Assembly: GCA_002838945.1 (NCBI GenBank)
Contig: PGXB01000004.1
Span: 1 to 64,000, forward strand
Direction: 5' to 3'
Source: a candidate division Zixibacteria bacterium HGW-Zixibacteria-1
Lineage (GTDB): Bacteria; Zixibacteria; MSB-5A5; GN15; PGXB01
Length of the DNA stretch: 64,000 nucleotides
Shown here in pieces: positions 1 to 9,036 of this stretch. Positions within the stretch are counted from its first letter, which is position 1. Every line of letters begins with the position of its first letter. Made by a program: the position numbers and the translations under genes. The notes under the pieces were generated by a model, which saw only the letters and a program-made list of their open reading frames with translations, did not search any database and was not told the origin of the DNA.

Positions 1-10
1 TCCTCCTGAA

Positions 11-40
11 GTAACGTCATTTTGCCCGACCTGACGTTAC
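11..40. repeat. Perfect 9-bp inverted repeat
   Basis: GTAACGTCA (11-19) is repeated in inverted orientation as TGACGTTAC (32-40), separated by 12 bases. It could be an operator or a hairpin belonging to whatever lies left of the window. There is no T-run, so it is not an obvious terminator. Nothing else is recognisable in bases 1-60. Confidence 0.4.
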
Positions 41-61
41 AACAGGTTACACCACATACAC

Positions 62-91
62 AAAAGCCCCCCGCACAAGCGGGGGGCTTTT
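62..91. terminator. Strong bidirectional intrinsic terminator
   Basis: A 13-bp perfect stem (62-74 paired with 79-91) closes a 4-base loop. The stem is GC-rich in the middle and ends in AAAA/TTTT, so it gives a T-run in both directions. It lies 22 bases past the stop of the phosphoesterase gene, which is transcribed leftwards. Confidence 0.85.
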
Positions 92-112
92 GAATTTGAA
101 GGGTATTTTCAG

Positions 113-1213
113 CTAACGATTGATTTCATAATAGTCGATCAGCAGGGTATCGATATCATAAACATTCACAATCAATCTATTATCCACTCGCGAGAGTTTG
201 CAGAAATGATATTTTTCCAGGAATAGTTCGCCGCAGGGGTGGGTCCGGGCCTGATCGCGAAGAGGGGCTCCTCCCCCGCCCGCAACAATGTAATATATCC
301 CGCCGCAGAAAGAACGCTCGTAATCATGATCATGACCGGTGAAGGCGATATCGACACCATATTGCTCAAATAATGGAACCAGAATTTGCCGCAGACCCAT
401 TTCGTCCTCGGCATGAGAGCCGGTGCTGTAGGGCGGGTGATGGAAAACCGCCACCGTAAAGAGAATGGAATCGGCGATGGCGGCCAGATCCGACAGGAGC
501 CATTGGTATTGATCGGAGCCTGCGGAAATACCGACGCAGGTATTTAGAATAATAAAATGAATGCGGTTTCTGTCAACCGAGTACCATTCTTCATTATTGG
601 GCAGATCAAAATTCGCAAAATACAGCGGTGACTGGTATTCATGGTTTCCGAGGGCAGGGAAAAATTCCGCCGTGGCGAGCATCTCGGCGACTATATTATT
701 GAAAATGTCCCAGTCACTTTGGAGATTGCCGTTACCGACCAGATCACCGACATGAAAAACGGCGGCCGGTCGGACGTCAATAATAAGATTTACGATGGCC
801 TGGTGGGCCTCGTGACCGGTTCGGGTATCGCCGTAAACGACAAGACTGGGGATCATATCGACGGAAACAAGCTGAGTGTCGGTCTTTAAGCCATCGGAGA
901 AAATTAGCGTAAAAGAAGTGTCCGCGAGACCATCATCGGGGGTTCCATAAATACTATCGCCGGAGGATGTCAGCCATTGGGGATAGTTCAGATACGTTAT
1001 AAGCGTATCGGGGCCGTCGGTATCAGCAAAATCAGCTCGATAGCTGAAATAAATGCCGCCGGAAGCTTCGGTTTGAATGGCCGACAGAATTTCGGGAGGA
1101 TCATTCTGCGGTGATTCGACTGATTTCTCCTTGCCGCAAGTGCAAATCAATAATAGAATGGCCCCAAATAATATTGCGGATGACTTCACGAATAGAGATT
1201 TTGATGAGAACAT
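113..1213 (-). CDS. Lipoprotein calcineurin-like metallophosphoesterase
   Basis: A secreted phosphoesterase of 366 residues. An N-terminal hydrophobic segment (about 11-23) ends in a Cys-containing stretch (LLICTCGK), which reads as a lipoprotein signal. An Ig-like/cadherin-like segment follows (about 38-120), then a calcineurin-like catalytic domain with the metal-binding series GDTR (128), GDLVG (156), GNHE (189), HHPP (258) and GHDHDYER (293). The family uses a di-metal centre to hydrolyse phosphoesters; the substrate here is unknown. I chose the ATG at 1213 rather than one 75 bases upstream, because it begins the signal peptide and has an AGGGG-type ribosome site. The gene stands alone between two terminators. 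Confidence 0.85.
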   Translation of the reverse strand: MFSSKSLFVKSSAILFGAILLLICTCGKEKSVESPQNDPPEILSAIQTEASGGIYFSYRADFADTDGPDTLITYLNYPQWLTSSGDSIYGTPDDGLADTSFTLIFSDGLKTDTQLVSVDMIPSLVVYGDTRTGHEAHQAIVNLIIDVRPAAVFHVGDLVGNGNLQSDWDIFNNIVAEMLATAEFFPALGNHEYQSPLYFANFDLPNNEEWYSVDRNRIHFIILNTCVGISAGSDQYQWLLSDLAAIADSILFTVAVFHHPPYSTGSHAEDEMGLRQILVPLFEQYGVDIAFTGHDHDYERSFCGGIYYIVAGGGGAPLRDQARTHPCGELFLEKYHFCKLSRVDNRLIVNVYDIDTLLIDYYEINR

Positions 1214-1310
1214 CGGCTTTTCCCCTATTAAGTTTGGCGTGACATTATAATTTATTAATCGGCCGGGACAACAGCAACCATAAAGCATGCAAAAGACTGA
1301 GTAAATGAAA

Positions 1311-1334
1311 AAAACCTGAATTGCTTCAGGTTTT
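1311..1334 (-). terminator. Intrinsic terminator of the tRNA-Thr/tRNA-Tyr unit
   Basis: AAAACCTGAA (1311-1320) pairs with TTCAGGTTTT (1325-1334) around a 4-base loop. Read on the minus strand it follows the tRNA-Tyr 3' end by about 7 bases and ends in a T-run. Confidence 0.75.
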
Positions 1335-1340
1335 AATTTA

Positions 1341-1422
1341 TGGAGGGGGGAGGATTCGAACCTCCGAAGGCTTCGCCGACAGATTTACAGTCTGTTCCCT
1401 TTGGCCGCTCGGGAACCCCTCC
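1341..1422 (-). tRNA. tRNA-Tyr (GTA)
   Basis: On the minus strand it has a 7-bp acceptor stem GGAGGGG/CCCCTCC, an anticodon loop reading CTGTAAA (anticodon GTA), a long variable arm typical of tRNA-Tyr, and a T-arm with TTCGAAT. The discriminator is A and CCA is not encoded. Confidence 0.95.
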
Positions 1423-1471
1423 AAATATATTTTTCTTATCGGCCGCCTCTCTAATCCCTTCAGCTTAATAA

Positions 1472-1544
1472 AGCCGGCGAAGGGACTCGAACCCCCGACA
1501 GGCTGATTACAAATCAGCTACTCTACCAACTGAGTTACGCCGGC
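1472..1544 (-). tRNA. tRNA-Thr (TGT)
   Basis: The acceptor stem is GCCGGCG/CGCCGGC, the anticodon loop is TTTGTAA (anticodon TGT), and the T-arm contains GGTTCGAGTCC. The discriminator position is T and CCA is not encoded. It lies 49 bases upstream of tRNA-Tyr and probably shares its transcript. Confidence 0.95.
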
Positions 1545-1562
1545 GCCGATAAATAGAAAGCT

Positions 1563-1590
1563 ATTATATATATTTTTACGAATATGTCAA
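1563..1590 (-). promoter_or_regulatory. Consensus sigma-70 promoter for the tRNA pair
   Basis: The minus strand reads TTGACA (1590-1585), a 16-base spacer, then TATAAT (1568-1563). Both hexamers are perfect. Transcription would start near 1556, about 12 bases before tRNA-Thr. Confidence 0.85.
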
Positions 1591-1642
1591 GCCAAATAAT
1601 CAGCCCTATTTTAATCGGCGGAATGATAGTGCATCGGCCCGG

Positions 1643-3040
1643 CTATATTTTTCTTTTCCACTTGGTTCCGGCCGGAGTATCCTCGAGGATGATGCCTTGC
1701 TGCAGGAGATCATCCCTGATTTTATCGGCGGCGGCAAAATCGCGCCGTTTTTTGGCCTCTACCCTCTTCTGGATGAGAGCTTCTATCTCGTCGTCGATGC
1801 CTTCTTCGGCGCGAGGCAGGAAATCGAGAACGGTATCAATCTTTTTCAGGACCTTGAGCGCCCTATCGCGTTCGTCGGCCGAGAGTTTATTTTCGGCCTT
1901 AAGACGGTTGATATCCCGGATGAAATCGAAGACTTCAGCCAGTGCCGCCGAGATATTGAGGTCATCATCGAGCGATGATTCGAAACCGGACAGCAGTTTG
2001 TCAATGTACGTGTCGGCTTCACCGGAGGATTTTCCGCCGGGGTAATCGGCCAGATTATTGTGGAAGTCGGTATATCGCTCGAGGGCATTGGCGGCCGCTT
2101 CGATGCGTTCGAAAGTAAAATTAAGCTGCTGGCGGTAATGAGTGGACAGCAGCGCATACCTGACGGCGATAGCCGAATAGCCGCGTTCCATGACCTGGCG
2201 AAGGGTATAGAAATTATTCAGCGATTTGGCCATTTTGCGGCCATCAACAACCAGGTGCTCACTGTGAAGCCACAGGATTGCGAACGGTTTTCCGGTGGCG
2301 CCTTCGGATTGGGCGATTTCGTTTTCATGGTGCGGGAAGATATTATCGACCCCGCCGGTATGTATATCGAAGGTTTCGCCGAGGTATTTCATCGACATGA
2401 CGGAGCATTCCAGATGCCATCCGGGACGGCCCTTTCCCAATTCGGTCTCCCAATAGACATCGCCATCGTTTTCATCCCAGGCTTTCCAGAGGGCGAAATC
2501 GGAAACCGATTCTTTTTCATATTCGTCCGAGGCGACCCGCGCGCCGGGTTTCAATCCTTCAAGGTCAATATGAGATAATTTTCCGTAGCCGTTGAATTTA
2601 GCGATGGAAAAATAGAAATTACCCTCAACTTCGTAGGCGAGGCCCTTTTGCATCAGGGTCCCGACCATCGCAACCATCTCGGGAACATGAGTGGTGGCTT
2701 CGGGATAATGCTCGGCGCGTTCGATGCGAAGGGTATCGATATCTTCGAAGAAGGCCTTTTTGTATTTGGACGTGTATTCATCAAGGGAAATACCCAGTTC
2801 GCGCGATTTCCTTATGGTTTTATCATCGATATCGGTCAGGTTCATCACCTGAGTGACTTTGTATCCTTTGTACTTGAGATATCGGCGCAGGAGATCTTCG
2901 AACATGTAAGTCCTGAAGTTGCCGATATGGGCGTAGTCGTGGACGGTCGGGCCGCAGGTGTACATCCGGACATGATTATCTTCGAGGGGTGAGAATTCTT
3001 CCTGTTTGCGAGTCATTGTATTTGTCAGTCGGAGCGACAT
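1643..3040 (-). CDS. cysS: Cysteinyl-tRNA synthetase
   Basis: Charges tRNA-Cys with cysteine in the cytoplasm. It has 465 residues, the usual length. It shows the class I signature HIGN (38-41), zinc ligands C29, C212, H237/H238 region and E241 area in the FPHHENEIAQSE block, and the KMSKS-type loop as KMAKS (269-273). The C-terminal region (about 350-465) is the helical and anticodon-binding part, ending GTKWKRK. It begins 10 bases after the M42 peptidase gene and is the last gene of a leftward unit running from ispD. The two tRNAs beyond it have their own promoter. Confidence 0.97.
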   Translation of the reverse strand: MSLRLTNTMTRKQEEFSPLEDNHVRMYTCGPTVHDYAHIGNFRTYMFEDLLRRYLKYKGYKVTQVMNLTDIDDKTIRKSRELGISLDEYTSKYKKAFFEDIDTLRIERAEHYPEATTHVPEMVAMVGTLMQKGLAYEVEGNFYFSIAKFNGYGKLSHIDLEGLKPGARVASDEYEKESVSDFALWKAWDENDGDVYWETELGKGRPGWHLECSVMSMKYLGETFDIHTGGVDNIFPHHENEIAQSEGATGKPFAILWLHSEHLVVDGRKMAKSLNNFYTLRQVMERGYSAIAVRYALLSTHYRQQLNFTFERIEAAANALERYTDFHNNLADYPGGKSSGEADTYIDKLLSGFESSLDDDLNISAALAEVFDFIRDINRLKAENKLSADERDRALKVLKKIDTVLDFLPRAEEGIDDEIEALIQKRVEAKKRRDFAAADKIRDDLLQQGIILEDTPAGTKWKRKI

Positions 3041-3050
3041 ATCGATTTCC

Positions 3051-4124
3051 TCATGCAGCGGTCAATGAGTCCACTGTCTTTTTATTCAATTTTTTAATAA
3101 CGGCCACGGCCAGTTTCACAATGTTGTCATAATCTTTACGATAGATGATGCTGTTGTGCGAGTGGATGTATCTGGTTTCGATTCCGACAAAGACGGTCGG
3201 GACGCCGGAACGACTGACATGGATGGCGGCACCGTCGGTGGTTCCCCTTAACAAAGATGTCAGGTGGTAGGGAATTTTGTTTTCCTCGGCGGTTTTCATG
3301 AATAACTCGCGGAGTCTCTGATTGGGGATCATGCCGCCGTCATAGACCAGAATGGCGGCCCCTGCCCCCAATTTTTCCGATACTTTGCTGCCATCGGGAG
3401 GAATATCGCGGGCGACGGTAACGTCGAGAATGACGGCCACATCAGGATCGACCGTGTGGGCGACAGTCTTGGCGCCGCGAAGGCCGACCTCTTCCTGAAC
3501 CGTTCCGGCGCCATAGATAGTATTGGGATGGGCGGTTTTCTGGAAATGGCGAAGAATATCGATGACCATGGCGCAGGCGACGCGGTTATCCAGGGCCTTG
3601 CCGAGATACATCTGGTTATGATTCATGACGGTAAATTTGGAATCGGGGATAATCGGATCACCAACTTTGACGCCCAGTTTTTTCTTGATGTCATATTTTT
3701 CCATGGTTCCGACATCGATGAACATCTCATCGATGTCGAGGACCTTTTCGCGGTCCTTCGCCTTCAGCAGATGGGGCGGTGTCGAGCCGACGACGCCGAG
3801 GACGGGACCCTTGGAAGTCATGATCCAGACGCGCTGGGCGAGGGCGACATGTCCCCACCAGCCGCCCAAAGGGAGAAACTTGATGAAGCCGTCGCTGGTG
3901 ATTTCCCTGACCATAAAACCGATTTCATCGAGGTGTCCGGCCACGACCACCCGGGGTGAATCGGAGGTACCCTTTTTGCGGCCGATAATGGAACCCAGCT
4001 TGTCAAAGCTGATGTCGGCCAGGCCCTTCATATAGCGGGCCATCACTTCTCTGGCGGCTCCTTCATGACCGGAGATGCCAAAGGCATTGGTTATATCCTG
4101 CAATAGAATTTCGGTCTGATCCAT
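3051..4124 (-). CDS. M42-family metallo-aminopeptidase/endoglucanase-like
   Basis: A cytoplasmic di-metal peptidase of the M42 (FrvX/YsdC/TET) family, 357 residues. Visible metal and catalytic residues are H64 (VAGHLDEIGF), D179 (ALDNRVA), the EE pair 211-212 (GTVQEEVG), D234 (VILDVTVA) and a C-terminal His in YIHSHNS. TET-type members form large assemblies that trim peptides from the N-terminus; that role here is inferred. I start it at the ATG at 4124, 5 bases after AAGGAG; a GTG six bases upstream overlaps that ribosome site. It sits between a HAD hydrolase and cysS. Confidence 0.9.
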   Translation of the reverse strand: MDQTEILLQDITNAFGISGHEGAAREVMARYMKGLADISFDKLGSIIGRKKGTSDSPRVVVAGHLDEIGFMVREITSDGFIKFLPLGGWWGHVALAQRVWIMTSKGPVLGVVGSTPPHLLKAKDREKVLDIDEMFIDVGTMEKYDIKKKLGVKVGDPIIPDSKFTVMNHNQMYLGKALDNRVACAMVIDILRHFQKTAHPNTIYGAGTVQEEVGLRGAKTVAHTVDPDVAVILDVTVARDIPPDGSKVSEKLGAGAAILVYDGGMIPNQRLRELFMKTAEENKIPYHLTSLLRGTTDGAAIHVSRSGVPTVFVGIETRYIHSHNSIIYRKDYDNIVKLAVAVIKKLNKKTVDSLTAA

Positions 4125-4191
4125 GATCACTCCTTTTTATTCGAAAATTTGCCAAAAATGGAATATACGATTATCTAATGAAATCGTCAAA

Positions 4192-4929
4192 CTAATCCGC
4201 GATATAATCAAGAAGTTTTGTCAATGATTCTACGACAATCTGCCCCGGTTTCATCGGGTCGGGGTATTCTCTTCCGGCACGATATTTTATGATCGTGTGC
4301 ATCCCGGCGCCGGCGGGCCCTTCGCAATCCTCCAGATATCGGTCACCAACGAAAAGCGTCCTGGCAGGCTCGGTTTCCAGAAGATCGAGCGCCTTTTTGT
4401 AAATTGCCGAATGCGGTTTGCGATATCCAAAGGAGACCGAAAAAATGGTAAAGTCAAAAAATGACAGCAGGCCGAAACGCTGCAGTTCGCCGATATGATA
4501 TTCCTCCGGGAAATAAGTGTTGGAGACGAGGCCGATTCGCTTGCCCCTTGATTTAAGAGATTTCAGCACAGACGGGGCATCGGCGAAAATGGACAATTGC
4601 CGGGAGACCGGAGTATAATAAGCTTCAAAAAACCGGTCGGGCAATGGGCCATTATTTTTAATTTCGAATGACCCCAGAAGATCCTTGACGGCGTCGATAA
4701 TGCGCCATTCTTCAAGCGACTCAGCGGAGCGTTCGCGATATCGGCCCCATATCTCAACATACCTGGCCCAGAAGTGGTCGATGGGAGGCAGTTTATACCC
4801 ATCTTTTTTCAGGAATTCATATCCGGCATTGACGCAATTTACATCGAGAACACTCCAGGGAATGGTCTCATATTCGAGAAGTGTCGAGCCAAGATCAAAA
4901 AGGATTCCATCGATACTGTATTTGGTCAT
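4192..4929 (-). CDS. HAD-superfamily hydrolase
   Basis: 245 residues with the HAD order of motifs: motif I as LFDLGSTLLEY (nucleophile D12), motif II LVSNT in mid-protein, a motif III Lys in the YRKPHSAIYKKAL block, and motif IV FVGDRYLEDCEG. A helical cap domain lies between motifs I and II. The usual second Asp of motif I (DxD) is Gly here (DLG). That Asp is the acid/base in phosphatases, so the chemistry may differ from a classical phosphatase. The substrate is unknown. It lies 6 bases downstream of ddl and is probably co-transcribed. Confidence 0.8.
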   Translation of the reverse strand: MTKYSIDGILFDLGSTLLEYETIPWSVLDVNCVNAGYEFLKKDGYKLPPIDHFWARYVEIWGRYRERSAESLEEWRIIDAVKDLLGSFEIKNNGPLPDRFFEAYYTPVSRQLSIFADAPSVLKSLKSRGKRIGLVSNTYFPEEYHIGELQRFGLLSFFDFTIFSVSFGYRKPHSAIYKKALDLLETEPARTLFVGDRYLEDCEGPAGAGMHTIIKYRAGREYPDPMKPGQIVVESLTKLLDYIAD

Positions 4930-4935
4930 AATTCT

Positions 4936-5967
4936 CTATCTATTCAGCGCAGTTTTGCAAATCAAATCGACAAGTTTCTCAAAATCCATTCCGGCTTCTC
5001 TCGCGGCCATCGGCGCGAGCGATAATTCGGTCATGCCCGGTAATGTATTAACTTCCAGAAAATATGCTTTGTTCCCCTTATCGAGGATAAAATCAACACG
5101 AGCCAGGCCGGAGCAGCCGACTATTTCATAAACTCGGGCAGCCGTTTCCTGAATTTGATCCCGGATATTATCGGGAATTGGCGCCGGGCAGACATATTGC
5201 GATTTCCCTTTGGTATATTTGCACTGATAGTCATACAATTCGTTGGTCGGAATGATTTCCACCAGAGGAAACGGCCGGCCGTTCAGGACGGAGGCGGTGA
5301 TTTCGCGGCCTGAAATATATTGTTCGGCAAGAACCTGCCCGGTGACTTTCCGGGCCGTCTCAACGGCGGCCGCCAATTGGTCGAAACTTCTAACCAGTGT
5401 CAAGCCGACGGTCGATCCTGAGTTATTCGGTTTTACGATCAGGGGAAATGCGAAATGAGCTTGAATCCGATTAAGGAGGCTCTCAACGTCGCCAAAGTCA
5501 TTGCCCTTGAAGAGCAGCCAATCGGGTGTCAGGATGCCTTCATGGCTCACCAGGCGCTTGGTAAAGGCCTTGTGCATGGCCACAGCCGAGGCCAGGACAC
5601 CGGAACCGGTATATTTCATGCCGGCCAGTTCCAGAAGGGCCTGAATGGTGCCGTCTTCACCACGTCCGCCATGCAGGGCGAGAAAGACGATATCGGAATT
5701 TTTATAGTCGGGCGATTGTATCGACTCGGACAGGGCCAGATTATCTTTTTGTTTCAGGGCAATTTTGGACAGGGAAGCGGTATCTTCGGCCAAAAGATAT
5801 TTTCCTTCAGCATCGAGCAATGATATACCCGAGGCCGAATCGATGACAGCAACATTATGGCCGAGCTTTTTGATTGCCTCGGTAACGGCCCGAGCCGAAG
5901 CAAGTGAGACATCACGTTCCTCGGAGAGCCCCCCGGCGAGCACCAGAATTTTAAGTCTTTTTTCCAT
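4936..5967 (-). CDS. ddl: D-alanine--D-alanine ligase
   Basis: Joins two D-Ala molecules with ATP for peptidoglycan synthesis. It has 343 residues and an ATP-grasp fold. Visible motifs are LALHGGRGEDGTIQ (about 97-110), the glycine-rich loop NNSGSTVG, the YDYQCKYTKGKSQY loop that closes the active site, and the metal-binding LARVDF...FLEVNTLPGMT block. Length and motif order are normal. Its start overlaps the end of the DedA gene by 17 bases, suggesting coupled translation. Confidence 0.95.
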   Translation of the reverse strand: MEKRLKILVLAGGLSEERDVSLASARAVTEAIKKLGHNVAVIDSASGISLLDAEGKYLLAEDTASLSKIALKQKDNLALSESIQSPDYKNSDIVFLALHGGRGEDGTIQALLELAGMKYTGSGVLASAVAMHKAFTKRLVSHEGILTPDWLLFKGNDFGDVESLLNRIQAHFAFPLIVKPNNSGSTVGLTLVRSFDQLAAAVETARKVTGQVLAEQYISGREITASVLNGRPFPLVEIIPTNELYDYQCKYTKGKSQYVCPAPIPDNIRDQIQETAARVYEIVGCSGLARVDFILDKGNKAYFLEVNTLPGMTELSLAPMAAREAGMDFEKLVDLICKTALNR

Positions 5968-6586
5968 TGTTTCTTATTTTCTTAATTTTCAGGATAATAA
6001 ATACTAATATCGCGGTAATTATTATCGGCCAGGCGATTTTTTCATAGAGGTGATAATAATGCGCGATGGTGTCGAAGTTGACAACAAATATATAACTGCT
6101 GAACAGCAGTAAGCCATTGAATATCCAGAATGAGATTGAGGAAAAGGCGAAGGTCTTTGTCGGGCTGTATTGTCCGATGCCGCAGACAAGAGCAATAGCG
6201 GCCCGGGCGCCGACAATAAAACGGCTGAAAATCAGCAGAATGGCTCCCTTTCGGGCGAACCAGATTTCCAGACGATTGATATCTTCGACAGAGAAATATT
6301 TATAATTTTTCCTGATGAAATAATTCCGGCCCAGCGACGTTCCCAGTGAGTAGACAACCATGGTGGAGCCGATTCCGCCCAGATAAACGACTCCGAAGAC
6401 GAGAAAAATATTCAGCCATCCGGCCGCGGCCAGGGCGCCTCCGGCAATGGTAAAAAAATCGCCGGGAAAGGGCGGGAAAATATTCTCGATAAAAGATGCT
6501 CCCACCAGGGCCAGATAAATCCAGAACGGCCCGTAAGCGAACAGCTTCTGGAGAAAATCATTTATCAGGTTGAACGACTGTTCCAT
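5951..6586 (-). CDS. DedA-family inner-membrane protein
   Basis: 211 residues with four to five hydrophobic segments and the DedA/SNARE-associated (VTT) pattern: NIFPPFPGDFFTIAGG near residue 36, a GRNYFIRK loop, and the RFIVGARAAIALVCG block. DedA proteins act in membrane lipid handling, including undecaprenyl-phosphate recycling in some bacteria; which lipid applies here is unknown. I chose ATG 6586 because the upstream extension is polar and lies inside ispF. It overlaps ispF by 29 bases and ddl by 17. Confidence 0.88.
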   Translation of the reverse strand: MEQSFNLINDFLQKLFAYGPFWIYLALVGASFIENIFPPFPGDFFTIAGGALAAAGWLNIFLVFGVVYLGGIGSTMVVYSLGTSLGRNYFIRKNYKYFSVEDINRLEIWFARKGAILLIFSRFIVGARAAIALVCGIGQYSPTKTFAFSSISFWIFNGLLLFSSYIFVVNFDTIAHYYHLYEKIAWPIIITAILVFIILKIKKIRNNGKKT

Positions 6587-7070
6587 GATCCTTATACAAT
6601 AAAGATGTGGCGATAACCGCAATCCCCTCTTCCCGTCCGACAAAACCCATCTGTTCGTTGGTCGTGGCCTTGACGGCGATATCATCGATCGTAACTACCA
6701 GGATGCGGCTGATTTTCGATTTCATGGCGTCAAGATGAGGCGCGAGTTTCGGTTTCTCGGCGATTATGACGGCATCGACATTCCCCACCTGAAAACCCTT
6801 TTGCACAATCATCTTGAAGACTTCCGACAATAATTTGGTCGATTGCATATCTTTGAACTGCATGTCGGTATCGGGGAAATGCCCTCCGATATCGCCCAAG
6901 CCGGCCGCTCCCAGAATCGAGTCGGCGATGGCGTGAAGAAGAACGTCGGCATCGCTGTGGCCGTCGAGGCCGTATTCATGGGCAATGATGACGCCGCCCA
7001 GGACCAGAGGGCGCCCTGTCACAAAACGGTGTGAATCATAACCGATCCCAATTCGAATATCAGGCTTCAC
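6558..7070 (-). CDS. ispF: 2-C-methyl-D-erythritol 2,4-cyclodiphosphate synthase
   Basis: Step 5 of the MEP isoprenoid pathway. It has 170 residues. The zinc and substrate motifs are visible: GIGYDSHRF near the N-terminus, HSDADVLLHAIADSILGA, GDIGGHFPD and a C-terminal KATTNEQMGFVGREEG. It overlaps ispD by 11 bases, so two consecutive genes of this pathway are translationally linked. Confidence 0.96.
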   Translation of the reverse strand: MKPDIRIGIGYDSHRFVTGRPLVLGGVIIAHEYGLDGHSDADVLLHAIADSILGAAGLGDIGGHFPDTDMQFKDMQSTKLLSEVFKMIVQKGFQVGNVDAVIIAEKPKLAPHLDAMKSKISRILVVTIDDIAVKATTNEQMGFVGREEGIAVIATSLLYKDHGTVVQPDK

Positions 7071-7752
7071 GGTTATTCTCCTCTATTATCATTTTGGCCA
7101 ATTGCATATCTTCTTCGGTGGTCACTTTAAGATTTCTTTTTTCGGGAATAACGGTCCTGACTTTGAAACCAAGCGCTTCCACCAGGGCGGAATCATCGGT
7201 CACTTCCCTGCCCGATATATATTTTTCATGGGCCGATTTAATAAGATCATATTGGAAGACCTGAGGCGTCTCGGCGCGGTATAATTTGCTTCGGTCAAGC
7301 GACGAAATAACATAGTCGGCTTCGACTCTTTTGACCGTGTCGGCAATGGGGCGGGCCAGGATCGCCGCCCGCTCTTTGTGGGCGACGGCGATAACACGGT
7401 CAATATCGGCGGCATCAACAAGCGGCCGCGCGCCGTCATGGATGGCCACAAAGCCGGTCGAAATCGGCAGCGCCTTGAGGCCGTTAAGAACCGATTCCCG
7501 GCGCGTTTCTCCCCCCTTGATAATACGTTTCAATTTGGCGAAGGAAGATTGCTTCACGACTTTATCGCCGGCATACAGCATAAAATCCTCGGCGATGACA
7601 AGGACAATTTCATCAACCAGCCGGGCCTTTTCAAATTGCATGGCGGTCCAGGCAAGAAGCGGCCGGTCGAGAATAATTCGGAATTGTTTCGGTATGTCGC
7701 CGCCGAAACGGACACCCCGTCCGGCCGCAACGATTAATGCCACCGTATTCAT
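7060..7752 (-). CDS. ispD: 2-C-methyl-D-erythritol 4-phosphate cytidylyltransferase
   Basis: Transfers CMP onto methylerythritol phosphate in the MEP pathway. It has 230 residues. The nucleotide-binding signature is VAAGRGVRFGGDIPKQF (about 9-25); the VAIHDGARPLV block and DRSKLYRAETPQVFQ block are present. It heads the leftward run ispD-ispF-DedA-ddl-HAD-M42-cysS. The 62 bases before it separate it from queA. Confidence 0.96.
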   Translation of the reverse strand: MNTVALIVAAGRGVRFGGDIPKQFRIILDRPLLAWTAMQFEKARLVDEIVLVIAEDFMLYAGDKVVKQSSFAKLKRIIKGGETRRESVLNGLKALPISTGFVAIHDGARPLVDAADIDRVIAVAHKERAAILARPIADTVKRVEADYVISSLDRSKLYRAETPQVFQYDLIKSAHEKYISGREVTDDSALVEALGFKVRTVIPEKRNLKVTTEEDMQLAKMIIEENNREA

Positions 7753-7814
7753 ATCGGTTTAATATATCGGGTGTATTTTGGAATTGAAAGATTAAATTTT
7801 TTATAAATCAGCGG

Positions 7815-8855
7815 TCACAAAATCAGCATACAATCGCCGTAGCTGTAAAAACGATATTCCTCTTTGACGGCGATATTGTAGGCTTCGAGGATTTTCTCCC
7901 TGGTGGCAAAGGCCGAGACAAGTATCATCAGCGATGATTTGGGGAGGTGGAAATTGGTTATGAGGTGGTCCACCAGCTTGAAATCGTGGCCGGGTTTGAT
8001 GTACAAATCGACGTATCCGGCATAAGGCTGGACCTTTCCTTTGACAAGAGCGGCCGATTCCAGGGTTCTGACCGAGGTGGTGCCGACGGCGAATATTTTG
8101 CCGCCGTTTTCCCTTATCTTATTTATGCGATCGGCGGCATCGCGGGAGATTTCGGCAAATTCAGCATCGACCGAATGTTCATTGATATCATTCACTTTGA
8201 CGGTTCTAAAAGTTCCGTAGCCGACATGCAGGGTTATCGGGATGATTTCGACGCCCTTATTTTTTATTCGAGTGATGGTTCGGTTGGTAAAATGCAGCCC
8301 GGCGGTCGGGGCGGCCACCGCTTTGGTTTTCCCGGGATCGGCAAATAAGGTCTGATAGCGGCTTTCATCTTTCTTTTCATCGGGACGATGAATATAGATC
8401 GGGAGCGGAATATGACCGAATTTATCTATCAGCCGGTCGGCTTCGGACTTACTCTTAAATTTGATTATTGATTTTCCGGTCGGCAGTTTACTGACTACTT
8501 CAAAGGAGGATTCATCGTCGAGAAACAGGGACTCGCCTTCTTTGACACGTTTTGTGGGGTGGGTCAGCACCTGCCAGCAATCCTGGCCCTCATGCTGAAT
8601 TTCTTCAAGCAGGAAGATTTCTATTTTTCCGCCGGAAGCGCGTCGGGAGAAAAGTCTGGCTTTGAGGACCTTCGTATCATTGACAATAAGCCCGTCGCCC
8701 TTCTTCATGAAATTGGCGATATCAGGGAATTTGCCATGGCTGATTTGGCCGTCGGCGCGGTCCAGTATCATCAGGCGCGAGAGGTCGCGTTGTCTGGCCG
8801 GGTGGTAGGCAATTCGGCCCTCAGGCAGGTAGTAGTCAAATAGCGATAGGTCCAT
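7815..8855 (-). CDS. queA: S-adenosylmethionine:tRNA ribosyltransferase-isomerase
   Basis: Forms epoxyqueuosine on tRNAs by moving the ribosyl part of SAM to 7-aminomethyl-7-deazaguanine. It has 346 residues, the normal length. The N-terminus has LFDYYLPEGRIAYHPA, and the mid region has AAPTAGLHFT and the GYGTFRTVK block. The C-terminus holds TNFHLPKSSLMILVSAFA. No other queuosine gene is nearby. The ribosome site is weak (GAGACGTA before ATG). Confidence 0.96.
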   Translation of the reverse strand: MDLSLFDYYLPEGRIAYHPARQRDLSRLMILDRADGQISHGKFPDIANFMKKGDGLIVNDTKVLKARLFSRRASGGKIEIFLLEEIQHEGQDCWQVLTHPTKRVKEGESLFLDDESSFEVVSKLPTGKSIIKFKSKSEADRLIDKFGHIPLPIYIHRPDEKKDESRYQTLFADPGKTKAVAAPTAGLHFTNRTITRIKNKGVEIIPITLHVGYGTFRTVKVNDINEHSVDAEFAEISRDAADRINKIRENGGKIFAVGTTSVRTLESAALVKGKVQPYAGYVDLYIKPGHDFKLVDHLITNFHLPKSSLMILVSAFATREKILEAYNIAVKEEYRFYSYGDCMLIL

Positions 8856-9036
8856 TACGTCTCATTTTTGTCCATCAAGTCGGAGTAAAATGCTGGTTTA
8901 TTCCGATTTGTCAAGGTAATTTATTGTATGGTAGTAAAATATGAACCAAATACCGTGTCGGGTCCGTTCGGCAGCGGCCATTGGGGCGTGAAAATTAAGA
9001 GGCAAAGCCAAACGGCCGCTATCAGGCGGGAGTATT

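Noticed and set aside
8975-9019. AGCGGCC/GGCCGCT pair between queA and the HDOD gene
   Set aside because: The loop would be about 31 bases and no T-run follows; not convincing as a terminator.
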